NCBI GenBank assembly: GCA_032622095.1
Contig: CP136062.1
Span: forward strand, 231,400,578 to 231,464,577
Direction of reading: 5' to 3'
Source: Siphonodentalium dalli
Lineage: Eukaryota > Mollusca > Scaphopoda > Gadilida > Siphonodentaliidae
DNA length: 64,000 nt
Part shown: positions 10,366 to 20,884 of the stretch, one piece after another
Layout: each line of letters begins with the position of its first letter
How positions within the stretch are numbered: the stretch's first letter is position 1
Notes under the pieces: generated by a model
What the model saw: the letters and a program-made list of their open reading frames with translations, nothing else
What the model was told of the DNA's origin: nothing
Databases searched by the model: none
Program-made: the position numbers and the translations under genes

Positions 10366-11973
10366 TCCATGTATCACATGCAGGCTTATAATATTCCACT
10401 CCAGAGCGGTTACCATGGTTACCATGTATCACACGCAGGCTTATAACATTCCACTCCAGAGCGGTTACCATGCATGTATCACATGCAGGCTTATAACATT
10501 CCACTCCAGAGCGGTTACCATGGTTACCATGTATCACATACAGGCTTATAATATTCCACTCCAGAGCGGTTACCATGTATCACATGCAGGCTTATAATAT
10601 TCCACTCCAGAGCGGTTACCATGTATCACACGCAGGCTTATAACATTCCACTCCAGAGCGGTTACCATGTATCACATGCAGGCTTATAACATTCCACTCC
10701 AGAGCGGTTACCATGTATCACACGCAGGCTTATAACATTCCACTCCAGAGCGGTTACCATGTATCACATGCAGGCTTATAACATTCCACTCCAGAGCGGT
10801 TACCATGTATCACATGCAGGCTTATAGTATTCCACTCCAGAGCGGTTACCATGTATCACACGCAGGCTTATAATATTCGACTCCAGAGAGGTTACCATGT
10901 ATCACACGCAGGCTTATATATAACATTCCACTCCAGAGCGGTTACCATGTATCACACGCAGGCTTATAACATTCCACTCCAGAACGGTTACCATGTATCA
11001 CATACAGGCTTATAATATTCCACTCCAGAGCGGTTACCATGTATCACATGCAGGCTTATAACATTCCACTCCAGAGCGGTTACCATGTATCACATGCAGG
11101 CTTATAACATTCCACTCCAGAGCGGTTACCATGTATCACATGCAGGCTTATAGTATTCCACTCCAGAGCGGTTACCATGTATCACACGCAGGCTTATAAT
11201 ATTCGACTCCAGAGAGGTTACCATGTATCACACGCAGGCTTATATATAACATTCCACTCCAGAGCGGTTACCATGTATCACACGCAGGCTTATAACATTC
11301 CACTCCAGAGCGGTTACCATGTATCACACGCAGGCTTATAACATTCCACTCCAGAGCGGTTACCATGTATCACACGCAGGCTTATATATAACATTCCACT
11401 CCAGAGCGGTTACCATGTATCACATGCAGGCTTATAACATTCCACTCCAGAGCGGTTACCATGTATCACATGCAGGCTTATAGTATTCCACTCCAGAGCG
11501 GTTACCATGTATCACACGCAGGCTTATAATATTCGACTCCAGAGAGGTTACCATGTATCACACGCAGGCTTATATATAACATTCCACTCCAGAGCGGTTA
11601 CCATGTATCACACGCAGGCTTATAACATTCCACTCCAGAGCGGTTACCATGTATCACACGCAGGCTTATAACATTCCACTCCAGAGCGGTTACCATGTAT
11701 CACACGCAGGCTTATAATATTCGACTCCAGAGAGGTTACCATGTATCACACGCAGGCTTATATATAACATTCCACTCCAGAGCGGTTACCATGTATCACA
11801 CGCAGGCTTATAACATTCCACTCCAGAGCGGTTACCATGTATCACACGCAGGCTTATAACATTCCACTCCAGAGCGGTTACCATGTATCACATGCAGGCT
11901 TATAACATTCCACTCCAGAGCGGTTACCATGTATCACACGCAGGCTTATAACATTCCACTCCAGAGCGGTTAC
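10366..11973. repeat. 46-bp tandem array, left segment
   Basis: About 35 copies of a 46-bp unit (accatgtatcacacgcaggc, ttataacattccactccaga, gcggtt), with some units lengthened by an extra tata. Variant units carrying attcgactccagagagg recur at about 10875, 11208, 11531 and 11719, each preceded by a unit with tatagtattcc or a common variant and followed by a longer tatatataac unit. This shows block-wise (higher-order) amplification. The array continues at 12700-12890 beyond a retrotransposon. Confidence 0.95.
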
Positions 11974-12700
11974 CATAATAATAATAATAATATAGAGTAT
12001 TTGTATAGCGCCATATCCCGTATGGCTCATGGCGCTGAACAATTCACACAAACGCAGTCACACACATTCACACTATAACATATACGCAATAAATAATATG
12101 CATGTATTTCAATAATTAAGTCTCCTCAACGTTTTCTGATGTTATTTGTCCGAAATGGGAGATGAATAGGTGAGTTTTTAGGGCCGATTTGAATGTTTCC
12201 AAACAGTCAGACTGTTTCACCTCTTTGGGAAGGTTGTTCCAAATGGTCGGCCCGTAGACCTCGAAAGAACGGCGACCAAAGTACATCAGATCTCGTTTAG
12301 GTACAACCATCGCATTCGCATCCTGTGATCGAAGTGGTCGAGCAGGTACATATTTGACCAACAATGTATCAATATATGGTGGCAAAGCATTATCAATATC
12401 CGACTTTCTATAACACAAAGTAGCATGTTTGTACACAATTCGTTCAAATATGGGAAGCCAATGTAATTTATACAACAGTGGGGTAACATGATCAAATTTG
12501 CCTGCACGGCACACAATTTTTGCAGCAATATTAACAATTTTTTGAAGTTTGTGAAGTTGATAATCTGGGAGTCCTGCTAAAATAGAATTACAGTAATCGA
12601 TTTTGGATAACACAAATGAGGACATCAATATTTGTGTGGATTGTTCGGAGATATATGGACGTACATGCGAAATGCGCCGGAGCTCCATATATAAGGACCA
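11974..12700 (-). mobile_element. 5'-truncated CR1/L2-like non-LTR retrotransposon
   Basis: A minus-strand element whose 3' end, at the low coordinate, is an (ATT)n tail preceded by tggcgctatacaaatactct, an end style I know from CR1/L2-like LINEs. It contains the C-terminal part of a reverse-transcriptase protein (12116-12695). It is inserted in the 46-bp array, which resumes directly on the other side. Both junctions carry accat, consistent with a 5-bp target duplication. The 5' truncation is typical of incomplete target-primed reverse transcription. Confidence 0.85.
12116..12697 (-). pseudogene. C-terminal fragment of LINE reverse-transcriptase protein
   Basis: About 190 residues remain, ending with a natural stop. 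The recognisable pattern is KIDYCNSILAGLP, then YQLHKLQKIVNIAAKIVC, KFDHVTPLLYKLHWLPI, then PARPLRSQ, GRRSFEVYGPTIWNNLP and FKSALKTHLF. These motifs characterise the thumb and C-terminal region of CR1/L2/jockey-type non-LTR reverse transcriptases. The catalytic YxDD motif and the endonuclease are missing, because the copy is truncated, so it cannot be active. The fragment is intact in frame over its length, suggesting a fairly recent insertion. An in-frame upstream ATG at 12751 belongs to the tandem array, not the element. Confidence 0.9.
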
Positions 12701-12890
12701 TGCATGTATCACACGCAGGCTTATAACATTCCACTCCAGAGCGGTTACCATGTATCACACGCAGGCTTATAGTATTCCACTCCAGAGCGGTTACCATGTA
12801 TCACATGCAGGCTTATAGTATTCCACTCCAGAGCGGTTACCATGTATCACACGCAGGCTTATAATATTCGACTCCAGAGAGGTTACCGTG
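12701..12890. repeat. 46-bp tandem array, right segment
   Basis: About four more copies of the 46-bp unit after the retrotransposon. The last is the attcgactccagagagg variant. The sequence then passes into cacggacaagacacgcgcca, which matches the downstream flank of the monomer-like segment in the dispersed copies at 6890 and 8640. This identifies the right boundary of the parent element. Confidence 0.9.
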
Positions 12891-13014
12891 CACGGACAAG
12901 ACACGCGCCACATGAAAGAGTCCACGGGTCCCATGCCTGCAAATAGTGTGTCTGTCATTTTTTATATATCCCCTAATATGCACTGTAATATGCAGAAGAT
13001 AAAATGCATAATCG

Positions 13015-13215
13015 AGGTGACTAATGGGTGAACAGCATCAACTTCAACTGACTCGAACTGAGGAACTTCAATCTGATCCCATGGCTGCCATAGCATTTGA
13101 GGCCTAAGCAGAATGAGGTCCTCGGAGGGTGATGCCAGCCGGCTGTGCGGATAGCTTGATTGAATTCACCCTCTTGGGACCTCGTTCTGTAAATGACAAA
13201 CACACTATTTGCAGA
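13015..13215. repeat. Dispersed repeat (gaatgaggtc family)
   Basis: Shares ordered phrases with about 30165-30300, 37480-37700 and 37775-37890: agaatgaggtc, then gtgaatt..., a ggatagc-type phrase, and at the far end tgtaaatgacaaacacacta. Both ends tend to be mirrored (agaatgaggtc and gacctcgttctg), so it is probably a small inverted-repeat element. Confidence 0.6.
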
Positions 13216-13364
13216 CTTGACGGGACCACAAGTATGAGCTCACCACACGAACCGCCCTGCTTCACTCATTAAATACTCTGGCTTTGAGATTCAAACGGCA
13301 ATAGCCACGAGGTATGTACTGCTAATTACGGAATGCATGTCGGCCAGATTTAAAGACATATTAA

Positions 13365-13798
13365 AGGTACTCAATCCGAATTAACGCTCGCAAATTACTA
13401 TTTCCTTGGCTTCGGGGGTAAACATATTTGATTCGAGTCGAGCAAACCACACATCAAAGCTCAGAGTGATCAGATATCAATGTTTGAAATCTATTATTTT
13501 AATTTTAAGTGGCCGAGTAAACAGTCGACGAGAAGACTTCTCAGACCAAATTGCGGATGAAGATGGATAACTCTAAAATCAAGCGGCTTTTTTGTCAGAT
13601 TTTTGACAAACCGGCAAAATTTCGTTGAACAAAATGTTGACAAATAACAGGTTTTGGGAAATTTTACATTATAGTTGACTGTAGTTAGCATTATTTTTGG
13701 GCAATTACTCGATTCTTATAACTGAAGGGGTATTTCAAAAAAAAATTGTTGTTGTTGGAATCTGATGATATGGGGACCATCGAATCTGATTGAGTACC
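13365..13798. mobile_element. TTAA-flanked foldback element, second copy
   Basis: Flanked by TTAA at 13361-13364 and 13799-13802, with ends aggtactcaatc and gattgagtacct. Internal words tttgattcgagtcgag and tcagatatcaa match the copy at 5834-6302, but the right half has diverged or been replaced. No coding capacity. Confidence 0.75.
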
Positions 13799-13822
13799 TT
13801 AAAGTTTCTTTTTTATTTTTTA

Positions 13823-14122
13823 GACCCTGTGCCAATGCATATGTCGCCTCGCATATATAAGAGAATGCATTGGCCTAACAATTTTTTTTATCATTTTTTA
13901 TCAATTTTTCTTACATTTTTTAACAATTTTTATCATTTTCTATCTTACATTCTTTAACAATTTTTATCAGTTTTTATAATTTGTTCTTACATTCTATGAT
14001 AATTTTTATCATTTGTTCTTATATTTTTTAACATTCTTTAACAATTTTTTCATGTTTATAATTTTTTCTAATATTTTTTAACAATTTTATCACTCGCATA
14101 TACAAGAGAATGCATTGGCACA
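13823..14122. mobile_element. Degraded MITE-1-like palindromic element
   Basis: Opens with ccctgtgccaatgcat and closes with agagaatgcattggcaca, the internal palindrome arms of MITE-1. A long spacer made of repeated ttttaacaatttttatca-type words lies between them. The outer ccctttaccc ends are absent, so this is a derivative of the internal part of MITE-1. Confidence 0.7.
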
Positions 14123-14135
14123 TACGACACCACAA

Positions 14136-14435
14136 TGGCCACGAGGCATGCCGGCCAGATTCAAATGTCTTAAAGGGGGACTGTACACTAAATCGGGGCA
14201 CGAGGCATGCCGGCCAGATTCAAATGTCTTAACGGGGGACTGTACACTAAATCCGGCCGAGAGACGTGCCGGCCAGATTCAAATGTCTTAACGGGGGACT
14301 ATACACTAAATCCGGCCGAGAGACATGCCGGCCAGATTCAAATGTCTTAATGGGGGACTGTACACTAAATCCGGCCGAGAGACGTGCCGGCCAGATTCAA
14401 ATGTCTTAATGGGGGACTGTACACTAAATCGTTAT
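14136..14435. repeat. 59-bp tandem repeat, five copies
   Basis: The phrase ccggccagattcaaatgtct occurs at 14151, 14210, 14269, 14328 and 14387, a strict 59-bp period. A single diverged relative (tcggccagatttaaagac) at about 13340 probably represents the starting unit. A G homopolymer of 13-15 bases follows at about 14452-14466. Confidence 0.95.
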
Positions 14436-14869
14436 AACCATTTGTGTGTTTGGGGGGGGGGGGGGTGTTTCGGTTGGTCATATATATGCGCTTTCGTATA
14501 TATAGACAGTAAAACGTCACACAGCAATGATTAATACTCGATGCTTCCACCGATAAACTGATCTTGCATAAGTATACCGCTAATTGTAAGCACAGAACAA
14601 TCTGGTGGGCAGAAATTGGATTGTCCATCTTCCATCGCGCTCAGCGTGGTGTCTGATATTGATAGAACCAGCAGTATTTACCCTCTCTGTATATATAGGC
14701 ATTCACACACTATTGATTGATTGATTTTATATTGTACGGTAACATATTGATATGTAACACAACACGATGGGCGAGTAAATAAGACGCTCTGATGGTTGAT
14801 CGTATTTGTGGTTACACTGGTGTAAATAGGGTTGGGAGTGACATCTAGCGGATGCTAGATAGGAGAGAA
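14436..14869. other. No gene seen
   Basis: Includes the G run at about 14452-14466 and a tandem ttga motif near 14714. Frames on the minus strand at 14365-14628 and 14727-14936 are not protein-like. Confidence 0.45.
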
Positions 14870-15055
14870 TAAAATAGACACTGGGCCCTGATTGTTCAAT
14901 AGCCTTGTGTGCTTTTTGCATAAAAAAAATCGTCACACCTCTTCCCTATGATTTCCCATAGGTAAAATAGCCATTGGCACAGGAATTAGCCCTTTGTAGT
15001 GAAGTTTGAATTTGTTGGTGTGGTCTAAAATATGACAGTATTTTTTTATGCGGTT
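14870..15055. repeat. Inverted relative of 9766-9960
   Basis: Reading this segment on the minus strand gives the 9766-9960 sequence with substitutions: ccacaccaacaaattcaaac, then gggctaattcctgtgccaat, and at the other end caatcagggcccagtgt. It is a dispersed repeat copy. Confidence 0.75.
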
Positions 15056-15744
15056 CTGACACTAGTTACGAAAACGCAAGATTTAAAGGCGAATTCCCTG
15101 CTAGACGGACATGACTTTTTTGCGTAATGTTTCAGATTTAAAGAAAATTTTGGACCCAAAATTTATATTGCCAACAGTATACGCTAAAACGTTTGCACTG
15201 ACGCCTATATGGAAAACATTTACAAGAGTGTAACCTTCTGCTGCCCCTGGCGAGATGGCACTCTGTAATCACATGAATGCTGTTCGGTGCTATACATGTA
15301 CGTCCAATGCTAGGTAGTTATATGTCCGTTCTCGATATGCATTTTTTTCAACGCTGCCGAATTTAAACACAAAATGGAGCGTACTTCAAAAATAATTCTA
15401 TTATTTCTCCACGTTGTCAAGTATGCCAGATATTTAGTCATGCATGTCGCTATCAATAGAAATGGAACGAAGATGGCGTGTTGTTATAAGAAAACTGTCG
15501 AACAAAAGTACACATCTGCGAAAAAGTGTTATTATTTTCATTTATCCGAGTCACCTTGACAACGGTTGGGAATTTTGTTCCTCAAGGGAGTGCTGTCGGG
15601 ACTTCTGAGGTGGACAACTCTATACAAAAATCATCCTCAACTGACCTCTTACCACGTCACTTATGCGACTGCCGCTTAATCGTGTTAACAATCACTCAAT
15701 CTTAACGAACTCAACAACGACCTTTTAGTTAAAGTGATACGAAA
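15056..15744. other. No gene seen
   Basis: A 61-residue frame at 15374-15559 has no recognisable features. No repeat was noticed. Confidence 0.45.
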
Positions 15745-16110
15745 CACTCCGGTTGGGTGCGCAAATAGAAATGGAGAATAATCTTGCTCAAAGTAGTTAT
15801 TTTTTACGAATATTAAATCAAATTGACAACACAGTCTTATATATTAATTAAATGCATTGACGCTAGATGGCGAAATCGTTTGAGTTAGTTTATCGCCGAT
15901 TGTTGCGTCCCGAATTGAGAAGTAAATATTTATAATTGAGTGTAGTTCAGACGATATTTTCAATGGAGTGCATGGTATGGTTAATTTCTTTGAAATTTTC
16001 GGTGATGTTAGTAAAATGCTACATTCCCCAGGTTGGCATAGAGCCTGAGAACTAAATTATAAGTTTATCGCACTCGAACAAGTCCATAATATGTCTTTAA
16101 CGAATAGATG
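15745..16110. repeat. Left arm of a diverged long inverted pair
   Basis: Contains aaatagaaatggagaataat, then gaattgagaagtaaatattt and tgttagtaaaatgctacatt. The same series appears inverted at about 17720-18085 and in direct orientation at 28815-29065. The arms are diverged but collinear over more than 300 bp. Confidence 0.7.
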
Positions 16111-16204
16111 GTATAGTAATACTTGACACTCTCTGTACTAAATACTCGTTGGTGAGTAGCTCCCATATGTGACCCGCCATATCAAATCCAGTCGTAAGTC
16201 GGGA

Positions 16205-16430
16205 TTTTTTTTACCCTGTGCCAATGCATTCTCTTATAGGTCGCCTCGCATATATAAGAGAATGCATTGGCCTAACAATTTCTTACAATTTTAATCATTT
16301 TTTCTTGTATTCTTTAACAATTTTATAATTTCACCCATACAGAGCCCCAGACAAACATGAGCAGACGACACTCTTCTATATGCTTCTATATGTGTGTGGG
16401 GCTCCCTGCAGGGTAATGGGTGTTTTTTTG
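16205..16430. mobile_element. MITE-1-like palindrome joined to a second hairpin
   Basis: A shortened MITE-1 palindrome (gccaatgcattctcttatag to agaatgcattggc) is followed by a hairpin bounded by agagcccca and tggggctcc. The same composite occurs at 32097-32325, including the flank gacccgccatatcaaatcca, so it was copied as a unit. Confidence 0.7.
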
Positions 16431-16724
16431 TATTTTATGTCATAAAAATTGTTCAGATAATAGGTCGTTTGTTGAATTTATACTCTGAACATTTCCCACC
16501 GACGAATATGAATCATTCTGCTATCGTATATGTGTATATTATCTGTTTTATTTGATTTTACCCGAACAATGAATAATATAGATCATTCCAATGTATACTG
16601 TTATAACTGAATGGGACAATCCATTTAGTATAGTAAGGGTTGATGTGGGGGTGGGGTGCAGGTGAAGTTTCTCTGAGTTGGGAATTTGGTTCCACAAGGG
16701 GGCGCTGTTGGGACTTTTAATTCT

Positions 16725-17200
16725 TCAACCATTGAATGCAACAATCACAGACGGCATTGGAACAAAGACTGTGTATAATTTGTTCCGATGATGCTATTGA
16801 AGATGAAACACACTTTCTTTTAGAATGTACATGTAGTGCTTACCGCACATCGCGGCTTGAACTAATAACTCTTATGAAGACACAGTTCCCAGACTTTGAC
16901 AACATGACACAAACTGAACAGCTTGTCAAAATCCTATCCAACAATATATCAAATTCATGCACTTCAATTTGTCATATAATCCGAAAATTATTTTCCGCAC
17001 GCGATGAGAATCGCCTCATAAATCAATGAATAAATGAAGACGAGACGATCGACCCTATGTACATTCAGTTTTACTAAGGTTAAATATTACCATCTATTAT
17101 TATATCATTTATTATATTGTTCGATGTACAACTATATTTTATTATGTTGCATACTGTCCGTAAAAGGATGTTTTGCCTATTAAACTTAACTTATCTTATC
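16725..17200 (+). mobile_element. 3' fragment of a non-LTR retrotransposon
   Basis: Contains the last part of a retrotransposon protein (16736-17029), an AT-rich 3' untranslated region and a terminal ttaacttatcttatc simple-repeat tail. The tail suggests the true 3' end of a LINE. It lies between the two inverted arms at 15745 and 17720. Confidence 0.6.
16736..17029 (+). pseudogene. C-terminal zinc-finger-like tail of a retrotransposon protein
   Basis: 97 residues ending in a stop. The stretch RLCIICSDDAIEDETHFLLE followed by CTCSAYRTSR fits the CxxC...E.E.HFL..C...Y...R pattern found at the C terminus of many animal LINE reverse-transcriptase proteins. Everything upstream is missing, so it is a dead fragment. 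Its family cannot be fixed from this piece; it is not the same element as that at 11974-12700. Confidence 0.65.
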
Positions 17201-17577
17201 AGATGTCCCGACTGCGTGGTCAGCTCGGCTCAATAGAATAACATCCCTTACATCGCAGTCCACAACCTCATTCAGTACATTCCTACTCGACTTTCAACGA
17301 ACATATATTGCCACTAACAAGAAAGAGACAAACCATCGAGTAGCCCACAAGAGATTTATCTATAACTATACCCTTCATGTAAAGAATCCAATTAAATGCA
17401 ACCATCATGTGATACATAATCATATAGCCGTGCATTGTACACCTTGACCGCCTATCATAACATCTATTCATCTTTAAGGGGGTGGCAGGAAGACAGTCTA
17501 GACTGACTATGCCACCCCCTCGACAATACAATACAATCTGTGTAAAATGTATTATGTATTAATATGTGTATGTTGAA
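17200..17577. other. No gene seen; short G/C-run hairpin
   Basis: The only structure seen is a hairpin at about 17477-17521 with stems gggggtggca and tgccaccccc. The minus-strand frame at 17283-17531 is not protein-like. Confidence 0.45.
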
Positions 17578-17662
17578 ATATCCTATCCTACCCTATCCTA
17601 TCCTACCCTATATATCCTATCCTATCATACCCTATCCTATCCCACCCTACCATATCCTATCT
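17578..17662. repeat. CCTAT pentanucleotide microsatellite
   Basis: Imperfect run of cctat, ccctat and cctac units. It may be the simple-repeat tail of a further retrotransposon copy ending at about 17577, but no protein remnant was recognised there. Confidence 0.85.
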
Positions 17663-17719
17663 AATGTGGACGACTCTACCAAAAGCATCACCGACAGGAA
17701 TCGAGCCACGTCCCTGATG

Positions 17720-18085
17720 AAGCCGCCGCTTTGATCGCGTTCACAATTACTCAACCTTAAAGAAATAGTATGGACTTGTTCGAGTGCGTGAAATTGATAA
17801 GTTAGTTTTCCGGCGCTTTTCAACTGCACGGAGGAATGTAGCATTTTACTAACGTCGGCGAAAATCAAAATAAAATCGACCGTACCGCTCCATGGAAAAC
17901 ATCTTCTGAAATATTTACTTCTCGATTCGGGACGTATAATTATCGGCGATAAACTAACGAAAACAATTTCACCACAGAGAGACATAAATATATAAGAATG
18001 TCGGTGTGTGTTGTCAACTTGGATATATATAATCCTTTTCGATATAAAAAAGGACTTTGAGCTAGATTGTTCTCCATTTCTATTT
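17720..18085. repeat. Right arm of a diverged long inverted pair
   Basis: Read on the minus strand this gives aaatagaaatggagaacaat and later gaatcgagaagtaaatattt, the same series as 15745-16110. The two arms enclose about 1.6 kb that includes the LINE fragment at 16725-17200. Confidence 0.7.
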
Positions 18086-18104
18086 GTTCACCCTACCATA
18101 TGGA

Positions 18105-18285
18105 TATTTTAGTAAAAGTAATCAAAAAGTAATCAAAATGTAATCATGATTACAGGTACATTTGAAAGTAATCGATTACGATTACTTGTAATCAAAAACT
18201 GTCATGATTACTGATTACAGGTGATTACTCCAATTTTGTAATCGATTACTTTGATTACGATTACTGATTACGATTACCCCAACCC
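18105..18285. repeat. TAATC/GATTA-rich cluster
   Basis: More than fifteen TAATC or GATTA words in about 180 bp, including palindromic taatcgatta twice. The arrangement is irregular, not a fixed-period tandem repeat. Confidence 0.8.
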
Positions 18286-18884
18286 TGCTGAGTTGTAGAA
18301 TAAGGTAACCATTAAGGTTTCCATTATTTGAAAGTCTGTTGAGTACGAAGTAATGTTACGGATGGCAGATTTGCCGGAATGCGAAAATAACAATTGTCAT
18401 TGTCGAGTAATTTTTGGATAGTTTTCAAGCAAATGTATCAAATAAATGTTATATTATATGCACACTAGTCCCATATACTCATTAAGTCATTGTATAGTCA
18501 CTAGTCAGTGAGTGGCTTGAGTTTACGCCCCTTATCAACATAATTTTTTACACGATCATGCATGTGTGCCACGCTTTGCCCAATCCAATATGTGAGTTAT
18601 TTTGATTACGTCTTACACGGAAATTCGTGACTCCAGCCATAAATTAAATTTATATCAAATTAGTAACTTTGATTTTAAGATAACCTATTAACCTGAACGT
18701 TTACAGAATACATCTTCGACTCAAATTACTTAGTTTGCTAAATATTATCGATATTAGATCGTTGTTATCACCGATATATTATCGGTATTAGATCGTTGTT
18801 ATCATCGGGAATTTATGGCGTACAGTATCCCTTTAATGAAGAGCGACAATTTGGTTAATGCGCAGCATGGAATAGTAATATTTG
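18286..18884. other. No gene seen; one 37-bp direct duplication
   Basis: A block with tattatcg.tattagatcgtt is repeated at about 18743 and 18780. Otherwise unremarkable. Confidence 0.5.
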
Positions 18885-19750
18885 ACCCTTTCTGCACTAA
18901 ATACTCATTGATGAGTGGTTATCCCTCAGGAAATGTTCAGATAATACGTTCAACCCTTTCTATACTAAATACTCATTGATGAGTAGTTCCCTACGGAAAT
19001 GTTCAGATAATAAGTTCAACCCTTTATATTCTAAATACTCATTGGTGAGTAGTTCCCTAAGGAAATGTTCAGATAATAAGTTCAACCCTTTCTATTCTAA
19101 ATACTCATTGGTGAGTAGTTCCCTAAGGAAATGTTCAGATAATAAGTTCAACCCTTTTTATACTAAATACTCGTTGGTGAGTAGTTCCCTCAGGAAATGT
19201 TCAGATAATAAGTTCAACCCTTTCTATACTAAATACTCATTGGTGAGTAGTTCCCTCAGGAAGTGTTCAGATAATAAGTTCAACACTCTCTATACTAAAT
19301 AATCATTGGTGAGTAGTTCCCTCGGGAAATATTCAGATAATAAGTTCAACCCTTTCTATACAAAATACTCATTGGCGAGTAGTTCCCTAAGGAAATGTTC
19401 AGATAATAAGTTCAACCCTTTCTATACTAAATACTCATTGGTGAGTAGTTCCCTAAGGAAATGTTCAGATAATAAGTTCAACCCTTTCTATACTAAATAC
19501 TCGTTGGTGAGTAGTTCCCTCAGGAAATGTTCAGATAATAAGTTCAACCCTTTCTATACTAAATACTCATTGGTGAGTAGTTCCCCCAGGAAGTGTTCAG
19601 ATAATAAGTTCAACACTCTCTATACTAAATAACCATTGGTGAGTAGTTCCCTCGGGAAATGTTCAGATAATAAGTTCAACCCTTTCTATACTAAATACTC
19701 ATTGGTGTAGTTCCCTCAGGAAATGTTCAGATAATAAGTTAATAAGTTCA
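18885..19750. repeat. 66-bp tandem array with 330-bp higher-order block
   Basis: About 13 copies of a 66-bp unit containing taaatactcattggtgagta, gttccct, gaaatgttcagataataagt and tcaacccttt. A five-unit block ending with the variant cagataataagttcaacactctc is duplicated 330 bp apart (ends near 19302 and 19632). A single unit-like segment at 16125-16165 looks like the seed. The two 108-residue frames here are by-products of the 22-codon period. Confidence 0.95.
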
Positions 19751-20014
19751 ACAAACTATCATGTATATATATATATAGGTCGTTTGTTGAAATTATTATC
19801 TGAACATTTCCTACCAATAAACATGACTCATTCTGCTCTTGTAGTATATGTTGGTATGCCCGCCGTCTGCTTTTATTACATGAACACCCCTCCAAATGAA
19901 TAAGGGACTACTTCAATGTGTACTTTTATACATGAACCGGAGAATCCATTTAGTGTAGAAATGTCAAAATGCTTAAGGGAGATAGAACAGAGAAGTCGCT
20001 ATATTCTTTTGTCG
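19751..20014. other. Inverted half-unit of the 66-bp array, otherwise nothing seen
   Basis: At about 19785-19825 the phrase attattatctgaacatttcc is the reverse complement of the array phrase, so the array ends in a palindrome centred on the TA run at 19763-19777. A similar inverted pair lies at 16448-16500. Confidence 0.6.
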
Positions 20015-20175
20015 CTTCGAGCCAGGTCAGATCAGGTCGCGTGAATAATTCAGATTATTTGTCGATCGATGCGGCATCACATGACAACGAACCGAAGATT
20101 TTCTATCAAATCTCCACGAAAACAGCGCGCTGTCCTGAACTAACATCATCCAATTACTCACTCGTGTTTTCTTGT
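20015..20175. repeat. Direct duplication flanking the GA tract, left copy
   Basis: Contains acagcgcgctgtcctgaact and acatcatccaattactcact. A diverged direct copy at about 21735-21905 lies on the other side of the GA-rich tract. In the right copy the acagcgcgctgtcctgaact block is itself tandemly doubled. Confidence 0.75.
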
Positions 20176-20198
20176 TTCTGAAAATGGATTTATTTACC

Positions 20199-20345
20199 AC
20201 TTTCTCCAGGCTGTTTTGACGCGCATGCGCAGACAACTTTCTCCAGGCTGTTTTGACGCGCATGCGCAGACAACTTTCTCCAAGCTGTTTTGACGCGCAT
20301 GCACAGACCACTTTCTCCAGGCTGTTTTGACGCGCAGGCGCAGCT
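20199..20345. repeat. 37-bp tandem repeat with gcgcatgcgc motif, four copies
   Basis: Copies of actttctccaggctgttttg followed by acgcgcatgcgcagac start at 20199, 20236, 20273 and 20310. Units 1 and 2 carry the palindrome gcgcatgcgc. Unit 3 has gcgcatgcac and unit 4 gcgcaggcgc. Confidence 0.95.
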
Positions 20346-20436
20346 GGCACTATACATGTATATTCCGTTAATGTTGAAATAAAATTGCTCAGTTTTAATG
20401 ATGTGTGTCCAACAATTACCCTTATACGATTGAATA

Positions 20437-20543
20437 TCAGTGAGAGAAAGAGAGATAGAGAGAGATAGAGAGCGAGGAGAGAGAGAGAGAGAGAGGGTGA
20501 AGGGAGACGTAGAGGCGGGAGAGCGAGACAAATATAAATATAT

Positions 20544-20575
<32 letters not shown>

Positions 20576-20822
20576 GGAGAGAGATATGAGCGATATAGAG
20601 AGAGGAGCGAGATATATAGAGATGGAGAAAGAGAACGAGAGAGATAGAGAGAAAGTGAGAAAGAGAGAGAAAACGAGAGAGATAGAGAGAAAGTGAGAGA
20701 GAGAGGGCGAGAGATAGAGAGTGAGATAGATGTGGAGATAGAGAGACAGATAGAAAAGAGGTCTAGAAATAGAGGGATATCGAGATATAGGAAGAGATAT
20801 ATAGAGAGATATAGAGAGATAG

Positions 20823-20884
<62 letters not shown>

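Noticed and set aside
12588-12818. Additional small frames in the LINE insertion
   Set aside because: Shadows of the reverse-transcriptase fragment and of the 46-bp array.
18976-19632. Two 108-residue repeat proteins
   Set aside because: 66-bp period equals 22 codons; the frames end at variant units that create stops.
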